This document shows, in pieces, positions 24,662-31,673 of a stretch of DNA of 54,922 nucleotides. Source of the DNA: Kerstersia similis. GTDB lineage: Bacteria; Pseudomonadota; Gammaproteobacteria; Burkholderiales; Burkholderiaceae_B. The position numbers and the translations under genes are program-made. A model generated the notes under the pieces. It was not told where the DNA came from and searched no databases. It worked only from the letters and a program-made list of their open reading frames with translations. Each line of letters starts with the position of its first letter. Position 1 is the stretch's first letter. The DNA lies in the NCBI RefSeq assembly GCF_965139615.1, contig NZ_CBCSIQ010000028.1:1-54922 (forward strand), written 5' to 3'.

Positions 24662-25258
24662 ATGATGCGCAAGCAAGGCTATTCCTCCTCTCGTCGTACC
24701 CTGGCCGCATGCGCCATGGCATTTGCCAGCCTGACGTTCGCGGCCTGCACCACCACGACTCCCAATGACACGGCCAGCGCCGCTGAACAGCGCAGCCAGA
24801 TCAATGCCGGCGTGAATTCGACCTTGAGCCGCCTCTACAGCGCGGCTCCCGGCTCCCAAACCCTGATCCAGCAATCCAAGGGCGTGCTGGTATTCCCCTC
24901 AGTCATGAGCGCCAGCTTCATCGTCGGCGGCGAATACGGCAAGGGCGCCCTGCGCGTCAACGGCGTAACCCAGGGCTACTACAGCCTGGGTGGTGGTTCC
25001 ATCGGCTTCCAGGCAGGCGCTCAATCCCGTGCCATCGTCCTGGTCTTCACCACCCAGCAAGCGCTCGACTCCTTCCTGAGCAGCAGCGGCTGGGCCGTCG
25101 GCGCCGACGCCAACGTCGCCCTGGCCACCCTGGGTGCCAACGGCTCTCTGGACAGCAATACCATCAATCAACCGGTCGTCGGCTTCGTGCTGAACAATGC
25201 CGGTCTGGCTGCCGGTGTCTCGCTGCAAGGCTCCAAGGTTCAGCCGATAGACCTGTAA
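24662..25258 (+). CDS. SYLF/Ysc84-domain lipoprotein
   Basis: A 198-residue protein with a basic start (MMRKQGYSSSRR), a hydrophobic signal and a lipobox-like FAAC, so it is probably a lipoprotein. Residues about 60-198 form a SYLF (Ysc84/actin-binding, lipid-binding) domain, recognised by LSRLYSAAPGSQTLIQQSKGVLVFPSV, GGEYGKGALRVNG and GYYSLGGGSIGFQAGAQS. Bacterial members are periplasmic or outer-membrane-associated proteins of unclear function. The ATGs at 24662 and 24665 are both possible; GGAG sits 7 bp before the second. It is convergent with the DUF4148 gene, sharing a bidirectional terminator. Confidence 0.85.
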   Translation: MMRKQGYSSSRRTLAACAMAFASLTFAACTTTTPNDTASAAEQRSQINAGVNSTLSRLYSAAPGSQTLIQQSKGVLVFPSVMSASFIVGGEYGKGALRVNGVTQGYYSLGGGSIGFQAGAQSRAIVLVFTTQQALDSFLSSSGWAVGADANVALATLGANGSLDSNTINQPVVGFVLNNAGLAAGVSLQGSKVQPIDL

Positions 25259-25343
25259 TCCCCCAGCCCGGGAATCTCTGCTCAAGGGGTTCTGTGGCCG
25301 GCTGCCTTGCACTTTGCGAGGCAGCCTCCTTAGTGCCCGTAAA

Positions 25344-25381
25344 AAAAGCGCCTGGATACATGAACGTATCCAGGCGCTTTT
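25344..25381. terminator. Bidirectional intrinsic terminator
   Basis: AAAAGCGCCTGGATAC (25344-25359) pairs perfectly with its complement at 25366-25381 around a 6-base loop. A-runs on one side and T-runs on the other serve both the SYLF gene (plus) and the DUF4148 gene (minus). Confidence 0.9.
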
Positions 25382-25430
25382 CATTGCATCCACCCATAGT
25401 CTCGGCAGATGCTGGCACAGCGATTACAAC

Positions 25431-25730
25431 TCAGTTGATGACCTGTTCGATTTCGCCGGCAGCGCGTGCACGCTGCAGTTCCTGTTGAACCTGGGCGCGG
25501 CTCAGCGGCGTACCGACATTCAGACGCGGCAAGTCATTCGGACGAACATTCGTCAGACCGGCCGCCTGGGCTTGCGCCAGTTCTGCCTGGACTTGTTGCG
25601 AGCTCAGCGGGGTGCCGACACGCAGCGGCGGCAGGTCGTTAGGGTTATCAGTCGCAGCATGCACTGTGGCGGCACCCGCCACAGACACGGCAACCAGGGC
25701 GAACGACAGGGTTTGTTTCAGTGCTTTCAT
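25431..25730 (-). CDS. Periplasmic DUF4148 protein with two repeats
   Basis: A 99-residue protein with a clean signal peptide (MKALKQTLSFALVAVSVAGAATVHA). The mature part consists of two copies of a ~35-residue unit, NDLPxLxVGTPLSxxQVQxELxxAxAAG, at about residues 30-62 and 65-94, the hallmark of DUF4148 proteins, which are common in Burkholderiales. Function is unknown. AGGAG lies 9 bp before the ATG. It is monocistronic, ended by the shared terminator. Confidence 0.87.
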   Translation of the reverse strand: MKALKQTLSFALVAVSVAGAATVHAATDNPNDLPPLRVGTPLSSQQVQAELAQAQAAGLTNVRPNDLPRLNVGTPLSRAQVQQELQRARAAGEIEQVIN

Positions 25731-26091
25731 TTGTGCAACTCCTACGGTTTTATATGTCTGCTTCCCGCGCTCTGGTTCGTTTGCGGGAACATGTCAAAAC
25801 GATGACAGTGACGACAGTATGCGTAGAATCCCTAGTATGAAAAAGCGTAAATTCGCAAATCATCTTTCCATATATGGAAATATCAGAATAAAAAAATACG
25901 AATTACCGACTGAAATAGAATGAAACTTTCTCGATGCTGTTCAGATACCCACTGGAATCACTTTCATCTTCATAGAGACCCAAAGTGATGAAAAATGTGC
26001 GCACGCAGCAATGCCTAGGTACCGGTAGCCACTGCATGGCGACCAGGCAGCGGCAGGCATCACGTCAATCCGGATAGTGCCTGGCAATGAA
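25731..26091. promoter_or_regulatory. AT-rich intergenic region with palindromes upstream of the DUF4148 gene
   Basis: No gene is visible in these 361 bp. They contain a perfect 16-bp palindrome, TTTCCATATATGGAAA (25865-25880), about 135 bp upstream of the DUF4148 ATG. There are also two overlapping, mutually exclusive inverted repeats: ATCACTTT (25957-25964) with AAAGTGAT (25982-25989), and TTTCATC (25962-25968) with GATGAAA (25987-25993). AT content is well above the neighbourhood. These suggest regulator binding or a small RNA. I could not fix a promoter. Confidence 0.45.
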
Positions 26092-26123
26092 AAACGCCCG
26101 ATGCCATGGGGCATCGGGCGTTT
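26092..26123 (-). terminator. Intrinsic terminator of the fkpB-ispH transcript
   Basis: A perfect 14-bp stem (26092-26105 with 26110-26123) and a 4-base loop. On the minus strand the stem is followed by TTTTT, 84 bp after the ispH stop. Confidence 0.88.
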
Positions 26124-26206
26124 GACGCAGCCTTCACCGTACAGAAGCTATGCGCGGTGAAACTCGCGATTGGAAGCGTTCGCCGGGCGCAGGGAATCAA
26201 CCCACA

Positions 26207-27208
26207 TCATTGCGTATTATTGGCCGCGGATTCCGGGCCCACCTCAGGCACCAGCTTGCGCGATAGCGCTTTGGGCAAGGGGAAGGCCACATTTTCCTCT
26301 TCTCCTGGCAAGGTGCGCACAGACAAGGCGCCCAGTTCCTTGAGCCGGTCTATCACCTCTCGCACCAATACCTCCGGCGCGGAAGCGCCAGCCGTTATGC
26401 CGATGCGCTGGCGACCTTCCAGCCAGGCCGGATCTATGGCATCAGCCCGGTCGATCAGATACGCATCGGTACCCAGACGCTCCGCCACTTCGCGCAAACG
26501 GTTTGAATTCGAGCTGTTGACGCTGCCGACCACCAATACCAGGTCACAATCCGGCGCCATGAATTTCACGGCATCCTGGCGATTTTGCGTGGCATAACAG
26601 ATGTCGCTCTTCTTGGGTTCGACAATGGTCGGAAAGCGCTGGCGCAAGGCCTGCGCCACCACGGCCGCATCATCCACCGAGAGCGTGGTCTGCGTTACAT
26701 AGGCCAGATTGTCAGGATCCTGAACGCTCAGCGTCAGGACATCTTCGGCCGTTTCCACCAGATAGATGCCATCGTCCGCCTGCCCCAGCGTCCCCTCGAC
26801 TTCAGGATGCCCCCGGTGGCCGATCATGATGACCTCGCGCCCTGCTGCCCGCATGCGCTTGACTTCGATATGCACCTTGGTCACCAGGGGGCAAGTCGCG
26901 TCGAACACGTTCAGCCCGCGATCCTCGGCCTCCTTGCGGACTGCCTGAGACACGCCATGGGCCGAAAACACCACGATGGCCCCTTTGGGCGCCTGGTCCA
27001 GGTCGTCGATAAAGACTGCGCCTTTGTCGCGCAGCGTCGATACGACATAGCGGTTATGCACGATTTCATGCCGCACATAAATCGGCGCGCCATGCAGCTC
27101 CAGCGCCCGCTCCACGATGTCGATGGCACGATCGACGCCGGCACAGAACCCCCTGGGCTGGGCCAGGACGATCTCGCCCGCGCTGATCGGTGTCTCTACG
27201 CTCGTCAT
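26207..27208 (-). CDS. ispH: 4-hydroxy-3-methylbut-2-enyl diphosphate reductase IspH (LytB)
   Basis: A 333-residue iron-sulfur enzyme that makes IPP and DMAPP from HMBPP, the last step of the MEP isoprenoid pathway. The three cluster cysteines are Cys22 (PRGFCAGV), Cys105 (DATCPLV) and Cys203 (SDICYATQNRQ); the substrate-binding histidines (His50 in HEIVHN, His84 in SAHGV, His133 in GHRGHPEVEGT) are present. The ATG at 27206-27208 overlaps the fkpB stop by one base (TGATG), so translation is coupled; a TTG one codon earlier is also in frame. The partner ispG is at 44.6 kb. Confidence 0.96.
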   Translation of the reverse strand: MTSVETPISAGEIVLAQPRGFCAGVDRAIDIVERALELHGAPIYVRHEIVHNRYVVSTLRDKGAVFIDDLDQAPKGAIVVFSAHGVSQAVRKEAEDRGLNVFDATCPLVTKVHIEVKRMRAAGREVIMIGHRGHPEVEGTLGQADDGIYLVETAEDVLTLSVQDPDNLAYVTQTTLSVDDAAVVAQALRQRFPTIVEPKKSDICYATQNRQDAVKFMAPDCDLVLVVGSVNSSNSNRLREVAERLGTDAYLIDRADAIDPAWLEGRQRIGITAGASAPEVLVREVIDRLKELGALSVRTLPGEEENVAFPLPKALSRKLVPEVGPESAANNTQ

Positions 27209-27714
27209 CAAAGCACTCCAAGAATGGCCACATCCACCGTCAACGCAATCCCGGCCAGCGGGTGATTGAAATCGAAAACGGCGTGGTCTTCATTGACGGA
27301 TTTCAGCACGCCGGAATAACGCAGGCCATTGGGCGCAGTGAACTCCACCATATCCCCCGGCGTGAAACTGGCATCGGGGCCTGCATGCTCTTCCAGCATC
27401 GCACGCGTGACAGCCTGTACCAATTCCGGGTTGCGATCCCCGTAGGCCTGGGCCGGCGCAACGGTGAAACTGAATTTATCCCCTTCACGATGACCCAGCA
27501 AGGCTTCTTCGAGCCCAGGCGCCCACTGGCCGATCCCCATTTGCAAGGTCGCCGGACGGCCATCGAAAGTATCCGCAAACACAGAACCCTGCGCCGGCCC
27601 GGAGGCCAGCACAATGCGGTAATTCAAGGTGAGGTACGAATCCGCATGGATCGAAGCATTCACTGGTTCAGCTGTCGCGCTCAAAGTCTGCCACCGTAGC
27701 GAGTTGGATATCAA
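27208..27714 (-). CDS. fkpB: FKBP-type peptidyl-prolyl isomerase, FkpB/SlpA type
   Basis: A SlyD/FkpB-class FKBP of up to 168 residues: TLNYRIVLASG, ADTFDGRPATLQMGIGQWAPGLEEALLGHREGDKFSFTVAPAQAYGD, then the inserted flap, then VFDFNHPLAGIALTVDVAIL. The FNHPLAG motif is diagnostic. It catalyses cis-trans prolyl isomerisation in the cytoplasm. The frame has no ATG start: TTG at 27714, TTG at 27684 and GTG at 27663 are the options, and GTG (151 residues) gives the usual length. The fkpB-ispH pairing is conserved in many proteobacteria. radC starts divergently 22 bp upstream of the longest form. Confidence 0.9.
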   Translation of the reverse strand: MISNSLRWQTLSATAEPVNASIHADSYLTLNYRIVLASGPAQGSVFADTFDGRPATLQMGIGQWAPGLEEALLGHREGDKFSFTVAPAQAYGDRNPELVQAVTRAMLEEHAGPDASFTPGDMVEFTAPNGLRYSGVLKSVNEDHAVFDFNHPLAGIALTVDVAILGVL

Positions 27715-27735
27715 TCCCCCATTTTAGAGTGACTT

Positions 27736-28410
27736 ATGCCAGAAACCCAAACCAGCACCCCGCTCTTGCCCCGCGAACGGCTGATTCGTTACGGCGCTGC
27801 CGCCCTGGAAGACGCTGAACTGCTCGCCATCATGCTGCGTACAGGCACTGCGAACACGCCCGTTCTGAGCCTGGCACGGCAGCTATTGCAAGGTTTCGGC
27901 GGGCTACGCCAGCTGTTGGCGGCAGATCGGGCGGCACTGGCCGCCATTCCGGGACTGGGCCCAGCCAAATCCTGCCAGCTTGTCGCGACCATGGAACTGG
28001 CCAGACGGTCCTGCGCGGAAGCGTTGCAGGACGACAACGTCATGCAGCAACCGGAAGCCGTCGCCCGTTATTGTGCCGCGCACCTGGCCCATTTGCGCAT
28101 TGAACATTGCATTGCCCTGTACCTGGACAACCGTTTGCGGCTGCTGGCCTGCCGCACGCTGTCACAAGGCACGACCAACCAGGCATCCGTGTATGTCGGG
28201 GAAGTGGTCCGCTCGGCGCTGGCCCATCATGCCAGCGCCATGATCCTCGCCCACAATCATCCTTCCGGCTCGCTGGAGCCCAGCCAAGCGGATATCGAAT
28301 TGACCCGCAAAGCCAAGGCGGCCCTGGCGCTGGTAGATATCAAGCTGGTCGATCACCTGATCATTGCCGGCAATGCCAGTTGCTCCCTGGCAGCGCTCGG
28401 GCTTTGCTGA
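27736..28410 (+). CDS. radC: RadC family JAB/MPN-domain protein
   Basis: A 224-residue RadC (DUF2466). The N-terminal half has the helix-hairpin-helix-like IPGLGPAKSCQL; the C-terminal JAMM domain carries HNHPSG with metal ligands His173, His175 and Asp186 (HNHPSGSLEPSQAD). RadC is a putative metal-dependent hydrolase; its older role in DNA repair is doubtful. It is monocistronic and divergent from fkpB. Confidence 0.94.
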   Translation: MPETQTSTPLLPRERLIRYGAAALEDAELLAIMLRTGTANTPVLSLARQLLQGFGGLRQLLAADRAALAAIPGLGPAKSCQLVATMELARRSCAEALQDDNVMQQPEAVARYCAAHLAHLRIEHCIALYLDNRLRLLACRTLSQGTTNQASVYVGEVVRSALAHHASAMILAHNHPSGSLEPSQADIELTRKAKAALALVDIKLVDHLIIAGNASCSLAALGLC

Positions 28411-28449
28411 CCCGCCTATCACGCGGCAGCCCGGCAAGCATTGGAATCC

Positions 28450-28482
28450 TCACGTTTGGAACTTCACGTTCGGAACCCGAAC
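28450..28482. repeat. Short tandem repeat with embedded hairpin after radC
   Basis: TCACGTTTGGAAC (28450-28462) and TCACGTTCGGAAC (28464-28476) are near-identical 13-mers with a 14-bp period. The second contributes to a perfect small stem GTTCGG-AAC-CCGAAC (28468-28482). It lies between radC and mrpG (convergent) and may be part of a transcript end. Confidence 0.4.
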
Positions 28483-28583
28483 GCAGCGTGACCGGCCTGC
28501 CTCGCCCCCCTGAGTACATCCGCCTGTACCTGGCCACGACACACCTGCATGCGGGCTCGCGCGCAGGTTGCGCTCAGGTATTT

Positions 28584-28946
28584 TTACTCAGATTTTTCAG
28601 GCGTCTCTTCCTGCGCCGGCTCACGTGCGCGCGCCTCGCGTCCATCCCGGTACAAGGCGACTTTGCTCAACAGCATGGCGCTCAAGGGAGCCGTCATGAC
28701 GATAAACATCGTGATCAACACTTCATGAAACGCCAGGCGCCCTTCCGAGAGACTGAAGTACAGGATGCTGGCCACCAGAATACAGCCGCACCCCAAGGTA
28801 TTGCCCAGGGTAGGCGCGTGCAGCCGCTGATAGAAATTGCGCAAGCGCAGCAGACCGATGGAGCCGATCAGCGCCAGCAGGCCGCCCGCGACCAGCAGGA
28901 ATGCGATCAACACCGATGCGGCGGTACCGAGTTCCGATTCCGTCAT
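28584..28946 (-). CDS. mrpG: Mrp-type monovalent cation/H+ antiporter subunit G
   Basis: A 120-residue membrane protein with three helices. LVAGGLLALIGSIGLLRLRNFYQRLHAPTLGNTLGCGCILVASILYF is the PhaG/MnhG/MrpG signature. The C-terminal tail is charged (REPAQEETPEKSE). It is the last gene of the six-gene operon and its ATG overlaps the mrpF stop by 4 bp. All six Mrp subunits are needed for the Na+(K+)/H+ antiporter to assemble. Confidence 0.93.
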   Translation of the reverse strand: MTESELGTAASVLIAFLLVAGGLLALIGSIGLLRLRNFYQRLHAPTLGNTLGCGCILVASILYFSLSEGRLAFHEVLITMFIVMTAPLSAMLLSKVALYRDGREARAREPAQEETPEKSE

Positions 28947-29224
28947 GGCTCAATGACCTCCCCACGCAGCAGAAACTTGGCAATCGCGACCGAACTGACA
29001 AAGCCGAACAAGGCAATCAGCAGCGCAATTTCGAAATAGGTGCTGCTGCCCGCGCGCAGCCCCTGCACCAGCAGGATCAACATGCAATTGATGTAGGCGG
29101 CATCCAGCGCCAGCACACGATCCTGCGCTGTCGGGCCGCGCATCATACGGATCATGCACAAACCCAGGCCGACGGCGAAGCACAGCAAAGCAAAGCCGGA
29201 TGCCCAATTCAGTATCGGATTCAT
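28943..29224 (-). CDS. mrpF: Mrp-type cation/H+ antiporter subunit F
   Basis: A 93-residue, three-helix protein. FAVGLGLCMIRMMRGPTAQDRVLALDAAYINCMLILLV is the MrpF/PhaF hallmark (RGPTxxDRVLALD). It overlaps mrpE by 4 bp upstream and mrpG by 4 bp downstream. It is an inner-membrane subunit near the MrpE/G side of the complex. Confidence 0.93.
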   Translation of the reverse strand: MNPILNWASGFALLCFAVGLGLCMIRMMRGPTAQDRVLALDAAYINCMLILLVQGLRAGSSTYFEIALLIALFGFVSSVAIAKFLLRGEVIEP

Positions 29225-29712
29225 GATTCGTAAATCTCCATGAGGGGACGCTCATAACGCGACTTGATCAGGCGCACCCAGGCGCCTTCATCGCGTAGAT
29301 CCAGCACGTGCAGCGTCATCAGGCGGCGGTCTTCGCTGAAACCCGTGCAGACGGTTCCCGGAATTGCAGTCACGATCCCCGCCAGCACGGCCTGCCCGTG
29401 CGGATCCCGCAAATCCAGCGGAATCTGGATGAAACCCGAGCGTTGGCGGCGCGCCTGCCCGCCGAGAATCACCCCGGCTACCGCCAGATTGGAAAGCAGG
29501 ATATCCCACAATATATGCAGCGCCAGCGGCACAATCACCGGCGCCAGCCTGGCTTTGGCCTGCAAGGGCCGCAAGCGCTGGGTGATGTACGGGCCAAACC
29601 AGCCGAGCACGGCAGCCAGCAAGAGTGTGGAAGCATCCAGGCTCTGGTTGAGCAGGATCCAGATCAGGAAAAGAACAATGCTAACCGGCCAGGAAGGAAA
29701 CCATTTCTTCAT
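29221..29712 (-). CDS. mrpE: Mrp-type cation/H+ antiporter subunit E
   Basis: A 163-residue protein: two N-terminal membrane helices (SIVLFLIWILLNQS; TLLLAAVLGWFGPYI) and a C-terminal cytoplasmic domain ending in GTVCTGFSEDRRLMTLHVLDLRDEGAWVRLIKSRYERPLMEIYES, as in MrpE/PhaE. I chose the ATG at 29710-29712, which overlaps the mrpD stop by 4 bp and has a GGAGG ribosome site; the longer open frame upstream is antisense-free but overlaps mrpD. Confidence 0.92.
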   Translation of the reverse strand: MKKWFPSWPVSIVLFLIWILLNQSLDASTLLLAAVLGWFGPYITQRLRPLQAKARLAPVIVPLALHILWDILLSNLAVAGVILGGQARRQRSGFIQIPLDLRDPHGQAVLAGIVTAIPGTVCTGFSEDRRLMTLHVLDLRDEGAWVRLIKSRYERPLMEIYES

Positions 29713-31331
29713 TGCGCACCTCCCGCCGCAGCACCCAGTACCGCATCGGTATAGCCTGTAGGCACAGAGAGATATTGCACGGTTTGATCCAGGTAACTCA
29801 GTACCGGCCCGGCAAATATCACCATCAGCACGCACAGCCCCAGCAACCACAGCACCGGAGCAATATCCATCAAGCTCAGACGCACGCGCTGACGTTCGAC
29901 CACCCAGAACGTGCGGATACCAACGCGCGACAGCGAAACAATCGCCGCCAACCCGGAGAGCAACACCACCGTGATGAACACCCAGGCACGCCCCGACACG
30001 GGCTCGGAAGAACCGGCATCGCCCAACGCAGCGGCAAACATGCCGAACTTGGCGATGAAGCCCGACAGCGGCGGCAGGCCGGCGATAATCAGCGCGCCGC
30101 ACACAAAACAGCCCCCCAGCACGGCCAGGGCGGCAGGCACCGTGATTCCCACCACCGTATCGGCCTGCTCCGTATCGGCCTGCGAATCATCCGGAACCCC
30201 GAAGGCTTCCAGGCTCAAGGCCAGCACATCTGCGCCAAACGGCCGGTTGCGTTCGATCAGATCCACCAGCAGGAAAAGCGCGCCAACGGCGAAGGTGGAA
30301 CTGACCAGGTAATACAGCGCTGGCGCGATGATCTGCATCTTCCCGAAGCCGATGCAAGCCAGCAAGGTGCCTGCCGATACGATCACGCTGTACGCCGCCT
30401 GGCGCCGCATATCCTGCGAAACCAGCAGGCCTGCGCCCGCCACCACGATGGTCAGGATACCGACGGCAAAGACCTCGGTACTCGCAAACGAGGTGAAGTC
30501 CTGCGGGCTGTCCTGCGACGCCAGCAAGGAGGTCAGGCGCAACACGGCATAGGCACCCACCTTGGTCATGATGGAAAACAATGCGCCTACCGGTGGCACC
30601 GCCGAAATATAGGCCGGCACCAGCCAGAAGTTCATGGGCCAGGCGGCCGCCTTGATCAGGAAGGCGCACCCAAGGATCGCCGCCCCGGACTGGAACATCG
30701 CCAGGGCCTTGTCATCCAGGCGGCCTGCCAGCGTCGCAAGCTCCGCCATGTTCAGCGTGCCGACACTGCCGTAGATCAAGGTAGCGCCGATCAGGAACAG
30801 CGAGGAGCCGACCAGATTGATGGCAATGTAATGCAGGCCCGACTTCACCCGTGCCTGACCCGAACCATGCAACAGCAGGCCATAAGACGCCGCCAGCAGG
30901 ATTTCGAAAAACACGAACAGGTTAAAAATATCCCCCGTCAGGAAGGCGCCATTGAGCCCCATCAGCTGGAACTGGAACAAAGGATGGAAGTGCACCCCTG
31001 CCTTGTCCCAGCGCTGCAGCGCCGACAGCATGGAAGCCAGCGCCAGCGCCGCCGTCACCACCAGCATGAGGATGGACAGACGGTCTGCCACCAGGACAAT
31101 GCCGAAAGGCGGCTCCCAGTTGGCGGGACGATACGTCAGCACCCAGGTCTGCCCTTCGAAGGCTGCCAGACCCAGCATGACGAGCGCCACGACCAGAACC
31201 AGTACCGTTGATATCAGGCTGATGCGGCGGCGTTCCGCCTTACGGGTATCGTTCAGCAGCAGCATGGCTGCCCCTGCCAGCATAGGCAGCAGGATGGGCA
31301 GAATCACCAAATGAGACAACAGGCCGCTCAC
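29709..31331 (-). CDS. mrpD: Mrp-type cation/H+ antiporter subunit D
   Basis: A 540-residue protein with about 14 membrane helices, homologous to the proton-pumping NuoM/NuoN subunits of complex I. Typical features are the ILLAASYGLLLHG segment, a conserved Lys in AFLIKAAAWPMNFWLVPAYISAVPPVGALFS and PPLSGFIAKFGMF. It probably carries part of the proton/cation path. It overlaps mrpC (4 bp) and mrpE (4 bp). Confidence 0.94.
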   Translation of the reverse strand: MSGLLSHLVILPILLPMLAGAAMLLLNDTRKAERRRISLISTVLVLVVALVMLGLAAFEGQTWVLTYRPANWEPPFGIVLVADRLSILMLVVTAALALASMLSALQRWDKAGVHFHPLFQFQLMGLNGAFLTGDIFNLFVFFEILLAASYGLLLHGSGQARVKSGLHYIAINLVGSSLFLIGATLIYGSVGTLNMAELATLAGRLDDKALAMFQSGAAILGCAFLIKAAAWPMNFWLVPAYISAVPPVGALFSIMTKVGAYAVLRLTSLLASQDSPQDFTSFASTEVFAVGILTIVVAGAGLLVSQDMRRQAAYSVIVSAGTLLACIGFGKMQIIAPALYYLVSSTFAVGALFLLVDLIERNRPFGADVLALSLEAFGVPDDSQADTEQADTVVGITVPAALAVLGGCFVCGALIIAGLPPLSGFIAKFGMFAAALGDAGSSEPVSGRAWVFITVVLLSGLAAIVSLSRVGIRTFWVVERQRVRLSLMDIAPVLWLLGLCVLMVIFAGPVLSYLDQTVQYLSVPTGYTDAVLGAAAGGAQ

Positions 31332-31672
31332 GAATCACTCTCCTTGCCATCCACGTGATCGGTACCACTCAATCCCCGCGCCGCCAGCAACACCACCAGG
31401 AACAGCGCCGTCATGGCAAAGCTGATGACAATAGCGGTCAGCACCAAGGCCTGCGGCAGCGGATCGGCATAGTTGGCGATATCCGCAACTTTCTCACCGT
31501 CCAGGACTGGCGGCTTGCCCACGCTGAGGCTGCCCGTCCCGAAGATGAACAGATTGACAGCGTAGGACAGCAGCGACAGCCCCATGATGGTCTGGAATGT
31601 CCGGGGCCGCAGCAACAGCCAGACGCCAGCGCCCGTCAGGACGCCTATGGCCAATGCAACAATCAATTCCAT
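31328..31672 (-). CDS. mrpC: Mrp-type cation/H+ antiporter subunit C
   Basis: A 114-residue NuoK-like protein with three helices: LIVALAIGVLTGAGVWLLL, FQTIMGLSLLSYAVNLFIF and DPLPQALVLTAIVISFAMTALFLVVLL. The DPLPQALVLTAIVI motif is diagnostic for MrpC. I chose the ATG at 31670-31672 (GGAGGG 10 bp upstream, inside the mrpA end). A longer frame to 31753 overlaps mrpA and is not family-like. Confidence 0.93.
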   Translation of the reverse strand: MELIVALAIGVLTGAGVWLLLRPRTFQTIMGLSLLSYAVNLFIFGTGSLSVGKPPVLDGEKVADIANYADPLPQALVLTAIVISFAMTALFLVVLLAARGLSGTDHVDGKESDS

Positions 31673-31673
31673 A

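Noticed and set aside
29713..30102. Long minus-strand extension of mrpE
   Set aside because: It runs inside mrpD in another frame and lacks family residues; the 4-bp overlapping ATG at 29712 is the operon's regular pattern.
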